Below, piece after piece: positions 26,977-35,178 of a stretch of DNA of 64,000 nucleotides. Position 1 is the stretch's first letter; the number at the start of each line of letters is the position of its first letter. Source of the stretch: Mitsuokella sp. oral taxon 131 str. W9106 (GTDB lineage: Bacteria > Bacillota > Negativicutes > Selenomonadales > Selenomonadaceae); contig NZ_KI273051.1 in the NCBI RefSeq assembly GCF_000469545.1, positions 1 through 64,000 on the forward strand, given 5' to 3'. Below the pieces are notes generated by a model. The model was not told the DNA's origin, ran no database searches, and worked only from the letters and a program-made list of their open reading frames with translations. The position numbers and the translations under genes are program-made.

Positions 26977-27810
26977 ATGATACGGGTTGCAGGCCTTTAT
27001 GCGGGCTATGAGCGGCAGGTGATCTTGGAGAACGTTTCGTTCGGCGTTGCAGCGGGCGAGATGGTTGGACTCATCGGGCCGAACGGCGCGGGCAAGAGCA
27101 CGCTTTTGAAGACGATGCGCGGCATCCTGGCGCCGCTCGCGGGCGAGATCTCTGTCATGGGACAGAGAATCGGCGATTTGCCGGCGAAGGAGTTTGCGAA
27201 GCGCGCCGCCTATCTGCAGCAGCATCTAGAGATGACGTTCGGGTACTCGGCGCGTGAGGTCGTGCTCTCGGGGCGCTATCCGTATCTCTCGTGGTGGCGG
27301 CAGGAACGGGCGCAGGATATCGCGATCGCCGAGGCGTGCATGGCGTACACGGGCGTCGCAGAACTGGCAGAGAAGCCGCTTCAGGCCATGTCGGGCGGAC
27401 AACGCCAGCGCGTGCTGCTCGCCAAGGTGCTCGCACAGCAGACGCCCGTGCTCTTTCTCGATGAGCCGGCAACGGGGCTGGATATCATCTACCAGGAGGA
27501 GATCTTCCGCTTCTGCCGCGAGCTTTGTGCAGCGGGAAAGACCGTCGTGCTCGTCGCACATGAGCTCTCCCTCGCCGCACGTTTCTGCTCGCGCCTCCTG
27601 CTCATCGGGCGCGGTGCGCTTCTCGCCGATGGACTGCCGCGTGAGGTGCTGACGGCAGAGCGCTTGACAGGTGCCTATGGTGCACCCGTCCAGGTCGTGG
27701 AGAATCCGCTGACGAATCATGTGGAGGTCTTCACGGAGGCGGAAAAGGGCACAGGCAGGAAATCGCATCTCCTGCAGGTCATCTTGGGAAGGGAGGAGGC
27801 GGCGTCATGA
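26977..27810 (+). CDS. ABC transporter ATP-binding protein, BtuD/FhuC type
   Basis: About 277 residues. Walker A GPNGAGKST, signature MSGGQRQRVLLAKVLAQ, Walker B PVLFLDEPATGLD and switch His in LVAHELSLAA are all intact. FecE/FhuC/BtuD-type importers of corrinoid, haem or siderophore have this sequence style. Start choice is open: ATG 26977 gives MIRVAGLYAGYERQ; TTG 26968, seven bases after GGGAGCGG, is an alternative. A frame extending to 26908 crosses the hairpin repeat and is unlikely. It overlaps the permease ATG by four bases and should serve the three binding proteins upstream. Confidence 0.87.
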   Translation: MIRVAGLYAGYERQVILENVSFGVAAGEMVGLIGPNGAGKSTLLKTMRGILAPLAGEISVMGQRIGDLPAKEFAKRAAYLQQHLEMTFGYSAREVVLSGRYPYLSWWRQERAQDIAIAEACMAYTGVAELAEKPLQAMSGGQRQRVLLAKVLAQQTPVLFLDEPATGLDIIYQEEIFRFCRELCAAGKTVVLVAHELSLAARFCSRLLLIGRGALLADGLPREVLTAERLTGAYGAPVQVVENPLTNHVEVFTEAEKGTGRKSHLLQVILGREEAAS

Positions 27811-28847
27811 AAAATTTTTATGAGAAGAGAACCTTCTTCCTTTGGATTCTTCTGCCGTGCCTCGTCGTTCTCGCCGTCGCCCTGTCGATGCGCTCAGGGC
27901 AGTACGACACCTCGGTGGAGTGCGTGCTCGCGGCCTTCTCCCATGCGGCGGGGCTGCCGTTCTTTTCCGACGTCACGGTTACGCCAGAGCAGCAGGCGGT
28001 GCTCTGGCACATCCGTCTGCCGCGCACGCTCGTCGGCCTCATGGTGGGGGCGGGGCTGGGCATCTCCGGCGCAGTGCTGCAGGGCATCTTCAGCAACCCG
28101 CTCGCCGATCCCGGCATCATCGGCGTCTCGAGCGGCGCTTCCGTCGGCGCGGTGCTCGCCATCGCCCTCGGTGTCTCCGCCGTCAATGTCTTTTCGCTGC
28201 CTGCTTTCGCCTTCGCAGGCGCCATGCTCGCCGTGGGGCTTACGGTGTCGCTTTCCATGCGCCACGGACGCATCCCCGTCATGACGCTCCTGCTATCGGG
28301 CGTCGTCGTCGGCATGTTTCTCAGTGCGTGCACGGCGGCGATTCTCACGGTCATGAACGAGCAGAAGATGCAGCAGTACCTTTTTTGGACGATCGGCGGA
28401 CTCGACTATCGTCGCTGGGATCACGTCCTTTTGGGAATCGTGCCCATCGCTAGCGGCAGCTTTTTCATGCTGCTTCTCTCACGCCATCTGAACCTCCTCG
28501 CGTTCGGCGAGGTCGAGGCGCGTGCCGCGGGCATGCCCGTGACCTTCTTCCGCTTGCTGTTTCTGTCGCTCGCGTCCCTGACGACGGCTGCGGGCGTCTG
28601 CATCAGCGGCAACATCGGCTTCGTCGGACTCGTTGTGCCGCATATGATGCGGCTCCTGATCGGCCCTGACCATCGGAAGCTTCTGCCTGCAAGCCTCATG
28701 GCCGGCGGCGTATTCCTCGTCGCCTGTGACTCCTTGGGGCGCATCCTGATTCAAGGCATGGAGATCCGCGTGGGCATCATGACGGCGTTTATCGGCACGC
28801 CGTACTTCCTCTATCTGCTGCGCCGCCATATGAAGCTGTCCTCTTGA
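27807..28847 (+). CDS. ABC transporter permease, BtuC/FecCD family
   Basis: A 346-residue inner-membrane protein with about ten hydrophobic segments. The FecCD signatures LPRTLVGLMVGAGLGISGAV, GIFSNPLADPGIIGVSSGAS and GNIGFVGLVVPHMMRLLIGP are visible; the last forms the coupling helix for the ATPase. It closes the 21-kb cluster. A stem follows at 28868, and the next gene has its own promoter. Together with the ATPase it forms the only cytoplasmic-membrane importer in the cluster. Confidence 0.9.
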   Translation: MKNFYEKRTFFLWILLPCLVVLAVALSMRSGQYDTSVECVLAAFSHAAGLPFFSDVTVTPEQQAVLWHIRLPRTLVGLMVGAGLGISGAVLQGIFSNPLADPGIIGVSSGASVGAVLAIALGVSAVNVFSLPAFAFAGAMLAVGLTVSLSMRHGRIPVMTLLLSGVVVGMFLSACTAAILTVMNEQKMQQYLFWTIGGLDYRRWDHVLLGIVPIASGSFFMLLLSRHLNLLAFGEVEARAAGMPVTFFRLLFLSLASLTTAAGVCISGNIGFVGLVVPHMMRLLIGPDHRKLLPASLMAGGVFLVACDSLGRILIQGMEIRVGIMTAFIGTPYFLYLLRRHMKLSS

Positions 28848-28867
28848 TTGTTCCGCTGCAGCCTTGT

Positions 28868-28893
28868 CCGCATGGTTGGGCGGAACCATGCGG
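28868..28893 (+). terminator. Strong stem at end of the cluster, possible terminator
   Basis: CCGCATGGTT / AACCATGCGG is a perfect ten-base stem with a six-base loop, 21 bases after the permease stop. There is no T run, so factor-dependent termination or 3'-end protection is as likely. Confidence 0.45.
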
Positions 28894-28933
28894 CAATTAC
28901 GCTTGCAACCTGCCGGTCATGTGCTGACGGTAT

Positions 28934-28962
28934 TTGCACGCTGCCGATACATAAGATATAAT
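28934..28962 (+). promoter_or_regulatory. Promoter of the DyP peroxidase gene
   Basis: TTGCAC and TATAAT with a 17-base spacer, ending 36 bases before the ATG. Confidence 0.8.
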
Positions 28963-28998
28963 AAAACAGGGTCTATAGAAAATGCATAGGAGGGGAAA

Positions 28999-29946
28999 AT
29001 GGAAGTCAATGCCAATCTTGCACAGGACGTGTTCAAGGATGCAGGGGAGAGCGTCCTTTTTGTCATGCTCTCGCTCAAGCGCGAGGACAAGGGGAAGGAG
29101 CAGGAAATCATCGCCGACATGGCGGATCGGATCGGAGCTATCCAGCGCTCGATGCAGATTCGCGTGGCGCCGGAGAAGGTGAATCTTTCGTTTGGATTCA
29201 GCAATCGCGCCTGGGAATACCTCTTTCCTAAGGCGAACAAGCCGAAGGAGCTAGAGGATTTCAAGGGGGTGAACGGGGAGCATCACGTTGCGCCCGCGAC
29301 GCCAGCCGATCTGTTCCTCCACGTGCGCGCCGCGCAGGCTGCGACGACCTACCTCGTCGTCGATCAGATCATGGGATTCCTGCGCCCCATCGTGAACGTC
29401 GTGGACGAGACGCACGGCTTTCACTATCTGGAAGGGCGTGCGATCATTGACTTCATCGACGGCACGGAAAACCCCGTGGGCGAAGAGGCGAAGGAATGGG
29501 CCATCATCGGGGAGGAGGATCCGGAGTTCATCAACGGCTCCTATGCGTTCGCGCAGAAGTACGTCCATGACCTCGATGCGTGGCGTGCGCTTCCGACCGA
29601 GATGCAGGAAGCCTACATCGGGCGCAAGAAATACAGTGACCTCGAGCTGCCTGACGAGGAAAAAGACCCGCGTGCACATAACCGAATCGCGCAGGACAAT
29701 CGCGATGGGGAGGAGCACAAGATCGTGCGGATGAACGTCGTCTTCGCAAACCCTGGCGAGGGCGAACGCGGCACCTATTTCATCGGGTATGCGCGACATT
29801 GGGATGTGACGCGCCAGATGGTCACCAACATGTTCACGCAGGACGACCGCCTGCTCGAATATTCGACTGCACAGAAAGGACAGCTTTTCTTCATTCCGTC
29901 GAAGGACACACTGGGGCGCATCGCCGAGGGCGAATGGTTCGCCTGA
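28999..29946 (+). CDS. DyP-type haem peroxidase, YfeX-like
   Basis: A 315-residue haem enzyme. The DyP motif is FIDGTENP with catalytic Asp154. The candidate proximal haem ligand is His227 (RAHNR) and the distal Arg is R244 (IVRMNVVFANP). The spacing between the three matches E. coli YfeX. FIGYARHWDVT is a further family block. No Tat or Sec signal is seen, so it is probably cytosolic. DyP proteins reduce peroxides; YfeX-type members have also been discussed in porphyrin or haem chemistry. The placement right after a tetrapyrrole cluster is suggestive, but it has its own promoter. Confidence 0.85.
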   Translation: MEVNANLAQDVFKDAGESVLFVMLSLKREDKGKEQEIIADMADRIGAIQRSMQIRVAPEKVNLSFGFSNRAWEYLFPKANKPKELEDFKGVNGEHHVAPATPADLFLHVRAAQAATTYLVVDQIMGFLRPIVNVVDETHGFHYLEGRAIIDFIDGTENPVGEEAKEWAIIGEEDPEFINGSYAFAQKYVHDLDAWRALPTEMQEAYIGRKKYSDLELPDEEKDPRAHNRIAQDNRDGEEHKIVRMNVVFANPGEGERGTYFIGYARHWDVTRQMVTNMFTQDDRLLEYSTAQKGQLFFIPSKDTLGRIAEGEWFA

Positions 29947-29972
29947 GCGATACCCATCATAGGAGGGGAGCC

Positions 29973-30143
29973 ATGCTGCAAAGCGAGAGAGTTGCGCGTG
30001 CCATTGAGGCAGTGAAGGATTGCTGCGGGCATTGCGCGACCTGCTCATCGGACTGCCCCGTGTTCGTCGCACGGCGTGCGCTTGAAGGGCTTGTGTACGA
30101 CTTGCAGAAATACGAGGAAGAGCAGACGCGCGCCAAGAAGTAG
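29973..30143 (+). CDS. Small Cys-rich protein (56 aa)
   Basis: Starts at ATG 29973 behind AGGAGGGGAG. It contains six cysteines in the first half (CCGHCATCSSDCPVF), a pattern that could hold a metal or a small Fe-S cluster, followed by a charged helix (LEGLVYDLQKYEEEQ). I do not recognise a named family. It is 26 bases after the peroxidase and before a shared terminator, so the two form a two-gene operon. A metal-binding or electron-carrying partner of the peroxidase is a guess. Confidence 0.7.
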   Translation: MLQSERVARAIEAVKDCCGHCATCSSDCPVFVARRALEGLVYDLQKYEEEQTRAKK

Positions 30144-30175
30144 TGGCGTAGAAAAAACAATCCTTGGAATAAAAA

Positions 30176-30216
30176 CGAGGTCTTGCCGATGCCTGCGGCA
30201 AGACCTCGCTATTTTT
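30176..30216. terminator. Bidirectional terminator
   Basis: A 13-base perfect stem (CGAGGTCTTGCCG / CGGCAAGACCTCG) is followed by CTATTTTT on the plus strand, with A-rich sequence on the other side. It separates the plus-strand peroxidase operon from the convergent SHMT-like gene. Confidence 0.88.
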
Positions 30217-30219
30217 GAT

Positions 30220-31542
30220 TTACTTGAAGAGATTGGATAGCATGCGGCTGAGAAGCTCTTTCTTGGTATGCGAGGAGAACTCGCGCACGGTGTCCACGTC
30301 CTCCATGGACGTATCGATCAAATCGTCCTTGACGGGCAGCCATTCTTCGGAGTAGAGCGGGCGGTCGAAGACGAGGTGTGCGACTTCATTGTGCACGGTA
30401 TCGGTGTCCGCTTCACCGTGCTCGCCGGTCAGGAAGGAGGCGAGGAGACCGCCGACGGCGCGGAGCTCGTCCTCTTTCATGCCGCGCATGGTCGGCATCA
30501 TCGAGGAGAGGCGGAGCGCATCGGTCGGCTTGGGGAGCGTCAGGATGAGGTCGGGCTTTACGAGAAAACCTGCCTTGCGCAGGAGACGTTTGAGCGCAGA
30601 TCCTTCCATCCCATTGGAACGCACCATGATGAGATGCGTGTCCGTGCCGCCGAAGAGGATCTCGGCGCCGCCGGCACGCAGGCCTTCTTCAAGCGCTTTC
30701 GCGTTCTTTAGGACCTGCGTCTCGTAGGTGATGAAGCGACTTGTCGCCGCTTCCTTGAGCGCAAAGGCGAGCGCGGCGAACGTGTTCCAGCGAATGCTCG
30801 CATGTGCCGTGCGCTCGAGGGTCTCGTGCAGGCTGGCACTGTGTTTTTTCTGCGTCAGGATGAGCGCGCTCTGCGGCCCGTGCAAGGCGTCGTGGGCGGA
30901 ACAGGTGACGACGTCTGCGCAGGGCACGGGGGATGCGATCGCCTTTGCCGCGATGAGTCCAGCGAGATGTCCCATGTCGACCCAAAACAGCGCGCCCGCA
31001 TCGTGCGAAGCCTTCGCGAGGCGTTCGTAGTCGACCTCGCGCGGGTAGCTGACGGGGGAGAAGATGAGGAGCTTGGGGCGGAACTCCTTCGCCTTTTTTG
31101 CGATGGCATCGTAGTTCAGTTCATGCGTTTCGGGATCGATGCTGTAGTTTTCAAACTGGTAGGCGAGTCGGTCACCATCGCAGTATTCCCGCTTGCGCAG
31201 GTGGAAGGAGAGGATGGGATCGCCGCGCTTGAGAAAGGTGAGGAGCACCATGCGCGAGGCAACCTGCACGGAGGCAAGGCGCACGATGGCTTCGTCCGCA
31301 CCGAAGAGTGAGGCGGCGCGGTCGGCGGCGAGCACCTCAAGGGCATCGTGCTTCTGCGCGTCATGGTAGTCGAGGTGCAGATTGCTCAGCGAGCTGCCGA
31401 GGAGGTAGGTCACGAGCGGTGAGGCGTTGTCCTGCGGCAGGAGCGAGAGCGAGTATCGCTGCTTTCGAAACTCGCTGCGAAATATGGAGAAGAGTTCGGC
31501 GTCGAGCGCCTCGATGTTTTGTATGATACGATCACGATTCAA
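30220..31542 (-). CDS. SHMT-fold protein lacking the PLP lysine
   Basis: A 440-residue relative of serine hydroxymethyltransferase. The fold is clear: LFGADEAIVRLASVQVASRM, FWVDMGHLAGLIAAK (Asp189 and His192 conserved), VVTCSAHDALHGPQSALILT, LRLSSMMPTMRGMKEDE. In active SHMT the motif is TTTTHKT with the Schiff-base Lys after His; here His217 is followed by Asp218, and the codon is unambiguous. The YYGG region of SHMT is also replaced (YHDAQKHD). Classical PLP chemistry is therefore unlikely. It could be a non-catalytic or PLP-free relative. It stands alone next to an anion transporter, 44 bases away. Confidence 0.75.
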   Translation of the reverse strand: MNRDRIIQNIEALDAELFSIFRSEFRKQRYSLSLLPQDNASPLVTYLLGSSLSNLHLDYHDAQKHDALEVLAADRAASLFGADEAIVRLASVQVASRMVLLTFLKRGDPILSFHLRKREYCDGDRLAYQFENYSIDPETHELNYDAIAKKAKEFRPKLLIFSPVSYPREVDYERLAKASHDAGALFWVDMGHLAGLIAAKAIASPVPCADVVTCSAHDALHGPQSALILTQKKHSASLHETLERTAHASIRWNTFAALAFALKEAATSRFITYETQVLKNAKALEEGLRAGGAEILFGGTDTHLIMVRSNGMEGSALKRLLRKAGFLVKPDLILTLPKPTDALRLSSMMPTMRGMKEDELRAVGGLLASFLTGEHGEADTDTVHNEVAHLVFDRPLYSEEWLPVKDDLIDTSMEDVDTVREFSSHTKKELLSRMLSNLFK

Positions 31543-31585
31543 GGGAAAGCCACCTTTCTATAGCGTATAGTTCAGCGTATGTTTC

Positions 31586-32854
31586 TCAGGGATAGAACGG
31601 CCATACGATCGGGATGACGATGAGGCAGACGATGAAGGAGACGATGACGAGCGGCAGGCCGACCTTTACGTAGTCCATGAAGCGGAAGCGGCCGGGACCC
31701 AGTATGAGCGTATTCGGCGGAGTTGCGACCGGCGTCGTAAAGGCGCATGATGCGGCGATGCCGATCGTCATGAGCACGGGGAAGGGCGAGGCACCGATCG
31801 AATTCGCGATCGAGATGCCGATCGGGGCGAGGAGCGCGGCAGCCGCTGTGTTCGACATGAACTGCGTGAGACCGCAGGAGAGGATGAACATCGCGGCGAG
31901 AATCATCATGGGGGAAGGATCGTTTCCAATGAAGGCGACGACGTAGTCGGCGATGAGCTTGCCTGCGCCGCTCTTGTCCATCGCGCTCGCGAGCGGGAGC
32001 ATGCCTGCAAAGAGGAAGATCGTGACCCAGTCGATGCCCGCGTAGGCTTGCTTTTCGGTGAGGCAGCCCGTGAGGACGCAGGCGAGCGCACCGATGATTG
32101 CCGTGATCTGCATGGGCACGCCGATCGTGTCTTCGAGCACCATGGCGAGCACGACGGCGATGAGGATGACGGCGCAGATTGCCATCTTGCGCGTGCTGTG
32201 AGCTGCGTCGGATTCCTGTCCAGTCGTATTCGTTACATCTGCTTTGCGATGCGGACAGAGCCGCGATCCGATTGTCACCATATAGAGGATGCCGACGATC
32301 GTGAGGGGAATGCCGATGTAGGCGAACTCAAAGAAGCCGAACGGCGTGAGCCCGGTTGCCTGCAGCGTCGCGCTCATGAGGATGTTCGGCGGCGTGCCGA
32401 TCATCGTGATCGTGCCGCCGACATTGGCGGCGACGGCGAGCGACATGAGCGGGAAGGAGACCGGGATATCCGCCGCGACGCAGATTTGGACGATGACGGG
32501 CAGCAGGCAGGCGACCGTCGCCGTATTCGACGAGACGGAGGAGAGGACTGCCGTGATGATCATGAGCGAGACCATGAGGCGCTTTTCGCTCGTGCCCGCG
32601 CGCTTTACGACGGTGACGCCGATCTTCTGCGCAAGCCCCGTTTGAAACATGGCAGCGCCGATGACGAACATGCCCGCAAAGAGCACGACGGTTGAGTTGG
32701 AGAGTCCGGAGAAGACTTCCTTCGGTGTGAGTACGCCGAGGAGTCCGAGCGAGATGGCGGCGCCCATCGCCGTGACGGCGAGCGGGATGACCTCGGTTGC
32801 GAAGAGAATGCTCGAAACGCCGAGCACGATGAGCGTCAAAACGGCAGAATCCAT
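31586..32854 (-). CDS. DASS/SLC13-family anion transporter
   Basis: A 422-residue membrane protein with two inverted halves. Family blocks are SSNTATVACLLPVIVQICVA and NVGGTITMIGTPPNILMSAT in the first half, and QFMSNTAAAALLAPIGISIA with TTPVATPPNTLILGPGRF in the second (SNT and TPPN pairs of the sodium/substrate sites). Likely substrates are dicarboxylates, citrate or sulfate; the sequence does not decide. It has its own promoter on the minus strand, and the SHMT-like gene downstream may be read from it. Confidence 0.85.
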   Translation of the reverse strand: MDSAVLTLIVLGVSSILFATEVIPLAVTAMGAAISLGLLGVLTPKEVFSGLSNSTVVLFAGMFVIGAAMFQTGLAQKIGVTVVKRAGTSEKRLMVSLMIITAVLSSVSSNTATVACLLPVIVQICVAADIPVSFPLMSLAVAANVGGTITMIGTPPNILMSATLQATGLTPFGFFEFAYIGIPLTIVGILYMVTIGSRLCPHRKADVTNTTGQESDAAHSTRKMAICAVILIAVVLAMVLEDTIGVPMQITAIIGALACVLTGCLTEKQAYAGIDWVTIFLFAGMLPLASAMDKSGAGKLIADYVVAFIGNDPSPMMILAAMFILSCGLTQFMSNTAAAALLAPIGISIANSIGASPFPVLMTIGIAASCAFTTPVATPPNTLILGPGRFRFMDYVKVGLPLVIVSFIVCLIVIPIVWPFYP

Positions 32855-32895
32855 GGGTATCAGTCCTTTCTTCTTACATATACAACCCGCCCTAT

Positions 32896-32924
32896 ATTAT
32901 ACACTGCAAATTCCGTTATGAAAA
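32896..32924 (-). promoter_or_regulatory. Promoter of the DASS transporter gene
   Basis: On the minus strand TTTTCA (32919-32924) and TATAAT (32896-32901) have a 17-base spacer. The -35 match is moderate. Confidence 0.55.
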
Positions 32925-33045
32925 GCAGAATCGCGCGTTTTTTTTTACTTTTCTGAGAAAAAATATTATAAGATTTTCATGGTATTTTGTACAAGGGGTG
33001 TTAGACTATGAGCATACGAATCGCGGCAAAGGGGAGGAAGGAAAT

Positions 33046-34185
33046 ATGGTTTTGCTCATCGTGTTCGCTGCGCTTTCGACGCTCATCGCAGGGACGCTGT
33101 TTTCCCTGCGCTACCTCGCGGCGGGACGCTTCCTGCGCCGCCTGCGCATCGCGACCGTGGCATTTGATGTGCTGGCACTCGGCTGGTTCGTCGTGAGCGC
33201 GATGCGCTTTCATCGCATCGGCGGTCCCTCCGCCGTCGCACGCGCCATCGTGATCGTGTTCGTCGCGCAGCTTTTCCTCATGGCATTCCTGCTCATCGCT
33301 GCGCTTGTACGCGGCGCGTGGCGACATATGATGGCAGTACCGGCGGACGCAGGCAGGCGGCGCATGCTCGCGCGCTGCGCCGTCTATCCCGCCCTTGCAG
33401 CAGGCGTCGGGCTGTACGGCGGGCTCGTTGAGAGCAAGGCGACGGTCGATCGCTTTTTTACGATTCCCGTCGATGGGCTTGCGGCAGAGGACGCAGTCAT
33501 GATCGCGCAGATCAGTGACGTGCATCTCGGCAATTTCTTCTCGCCTGCCGATCTTGAAACGCTGCTGACGCGCATCGCCGGGCACGACAAAAAGCCCGAC
33601 CTCCTTGCGGTGACGGGCGATCTTTTCGATGATGAGGAAATGAATCCCGAAGCGGTGCGCGTGCTCGGCGCACACGCAAGCGACTTTCCTGACGGCATCT
33701 GGTACGTTCTTGGCAACCACGAGCATTTCCGCGGTGCGCCGAAGATCCTATCGATGCTCAAAGCGACGCAGGTACACGTGCTCGTCAATGCGGCGGAGCG
33801 GGTCGCGGGACGCGCCCTGTGGATTGCGGGAACCGACTATCCAATGGATCGGCCGCACTTCGCGCAGCAGAAACGGGCGTATGCGGAAAAGGCGCTCGGC
33901 GCGGTTCCAAAAGGCGTGCCGGCAGTCCTGCTCGCGCACCATCCCGAGTTCATCGACGATGCGGCAAAGCGGAATATCGCGCTGACGCTTACGGGACACA
34001 CGCACGGCAGTCAGTTCGGCCTGTTCGGCATGCCGCTTTTCCCCGTATTCAAGTACACGCGCGGCATGGTGCGTATCGGCGGCAGCTACGGCTATGTGCA
34101 TACGGGCAACGGGAGCTGGTTCCCGTTTCGCTTCGGCTGCCCGCCGGAGATCGCTTACTTTGCGCTCGTGCCGAAGGACGCGTGA
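33046..34185 (+). CDS. Membrane-anchored metallophosphoesterase
   Basis: About 379 residues. The first 130 hold three or four hydrophobic segments. The rest is a calcineurin-like phosphoesterase with SDVHLGNFF, VTGDLFDDEE, LGNHEHFRG, LLAHHPEF and LTGHTHGSQFG, giving the full set of Asp, Asn and His metal ligands. This layout is that of YkuE/YaeI-type membrane phosphoesterases, whose substrates are lipids or unknown. Start ATG 33046 follows GGAGGAAGG; upstream in-frame codons are less likely. It meets the next gene tail to tail with no spacing between stop codons. Confidence 0.85.
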   Translation: MVLLIVFAALSTLIAGTLFSLRYLAAGRFLRRLRIATVAFDVLALGWFVVSAMRFHRIGGPSAVARAIVIVFVAQLFLMAFLLIAALVRGAWRHMMAVPADAGRRRMLARCAVYPALAAGVGLYGGLVESKATVDRFFTIPVDGLAAEDAVMIAQISDVHLGNFFSPADLETLLTRIAGHDKKPDLLAVTGDLFDDEEMNPEAVRVLGAHASDFPDGIWYVLGNHEHFRGAPKILSMLKATQVHVLVNAAERVAGRALWIAGTDYPMDRPHFAQQKRAYAEKALGAVPKGVPAVLLAHHPEFIDDAAKRNIALTLTGHTHGSQFGLFGMPLFPVFKYTRGMVRIGGSYGYVHTGNGSWFPFRFGCPPEIAYFALVPKDA

Positions 34186-34977
34186 TTATTTCGGGCTGCC
34201 GAGCAGGACGAGGCGAAGGCCGAGTGCGAACATGGCAAGCGAGAGCAGGGCCAGGATGACCTTGCTCTTGGTCTTCTTGGAGATCTTCGCACCGATCTGC
34301 GCGCCGATTGCCGCGCCGACGGAAATCGCGATTGCGGGAACCCATACGATATGATCGAGCAGGAAGTGGCTGATGACGCCGAATGCCGACGAGCACGCGA
34401 GCACGAAGTGGCTCGTCGCCGTCGCGACGTGAACGGGGAATCCGAGCAGGTAGATCATGAGCGGCACGTGAATGACGCCGCCGCCGATGCCGAAGATGCT
34501 GGAGATGAACCCGACGCCGAAGCTCGCGATGATGCCGAGCGCGCGGCTGTACCGGAATCCCTGCGGGATTTCCGTGAGCTCCACAGACGGGCGATGCGTC
34601 GCGTTCCAATACATGACGCACGCCATGAAGAGCAGGAAGAGGCCGTAGTAGAAATCGAGCTTTTCCATGTTGAACTTGTCGACGATGGACGAGCCGAGCC
34701 ATGCGCCAGGCAGCGTGGCGAGCGCAAAAGGAACGGCGGCATGGAAGAAGACGCGCTTCTGGCGGATGTAGGCGAGCGTGCCAGATGCCGCATTGGCGAA
34801 TACGACGACGAGCGACGTGCCCGTGATCTGCGCGGCGCTGTGGAAGAATGGGTAGACGCCGCCATCGGAGAGCAACAGGATAAAAATCGGCACGCAGATG
34901 AGACCGCCGCCGATGCCGACGAGCGTGCCGAACGTGCCGACGAAGAGCCCGAGGAGCAGGAATAAAACGATGTCCAT
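34186..34977 (-). CDS. TSUP-family (TauE/SafE) membrane transporter
   Basis: A 263-residue protein with about eight hydrophobic segments. TSUP repeats are visible as VGTFGTLVGIGGGLICVP near the N-terminus and GFISSIFGIGGGVIHVPLMI in the second half, the duplicated GIGGG motifs of the family. Members move sulfite, sulfonates or other small anions. Start ATG 34977 has GAAAGAAGG eight bases upstream. Confidence 0.87.
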   Translation of the reverse strand: MDIVLFLLLGLFVGTFGTLVGIGGGLICVPIFILLLSDGGVYPFFHSAAQITGTSLVVVFANAASGTLAYIRQKRVFFHAAVPFALATLPGAWLGSSIVDKFNMEKLDFYYGLFLLFMACVMYWNATHRPSVELTEIPQGFRYSRALGIIASFGVGFISSIFGIGGGVIHVPLMIYLLGFPVHVATATSHFVLACSSAFGVISHFLLDHIVWVPAIAISVGAAIGAQIGAKISKKTKSKVILALLSLAMFALGLRLVLLGSPK

Positions 34978-35020
34978 GGGGGAAGCCTTCTTTCTTTTGT
35001 CTTGCTGATGGATTGGGATC

Positions 35021-35048
35021 ATTATAACATAAATTCGGAACATGTGAA
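35021..35048 (-). promoter_or_regulatory. Promoter of the TSUP gene
   Basis: Minus strand: TTCACA (35043-35048), 16-base spacer, TATAAT (35021-35026), 44 bases upstream of the TSUP start. The remaining intergenic DNA to 35178 is very AT-rich and has TATAAT at 35085-35090 that may serve the cstA-like gene. Confidence 0.6.
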
Positions 35049-35178
35049 TAAAATAACCTAGACAATTTATTCATATTATGATATTATAATTAAGTAATTT
35101 TCAGTAAATTACAAAAGAAAGGAGGGCAGGAACGGTGGGAAGACCCATTTTCGGCATTATTGAATGAGGTGATTGATT

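Noticed and set aside
7610-28847. Ordinary siderophore or B12 uptake operon
   Set aside because: Receptors, binding proteins and ABC parts alone would fit, but chelatase, radical SAM and NifDHK-like genes are tightly interleaved and cannot be ignored.
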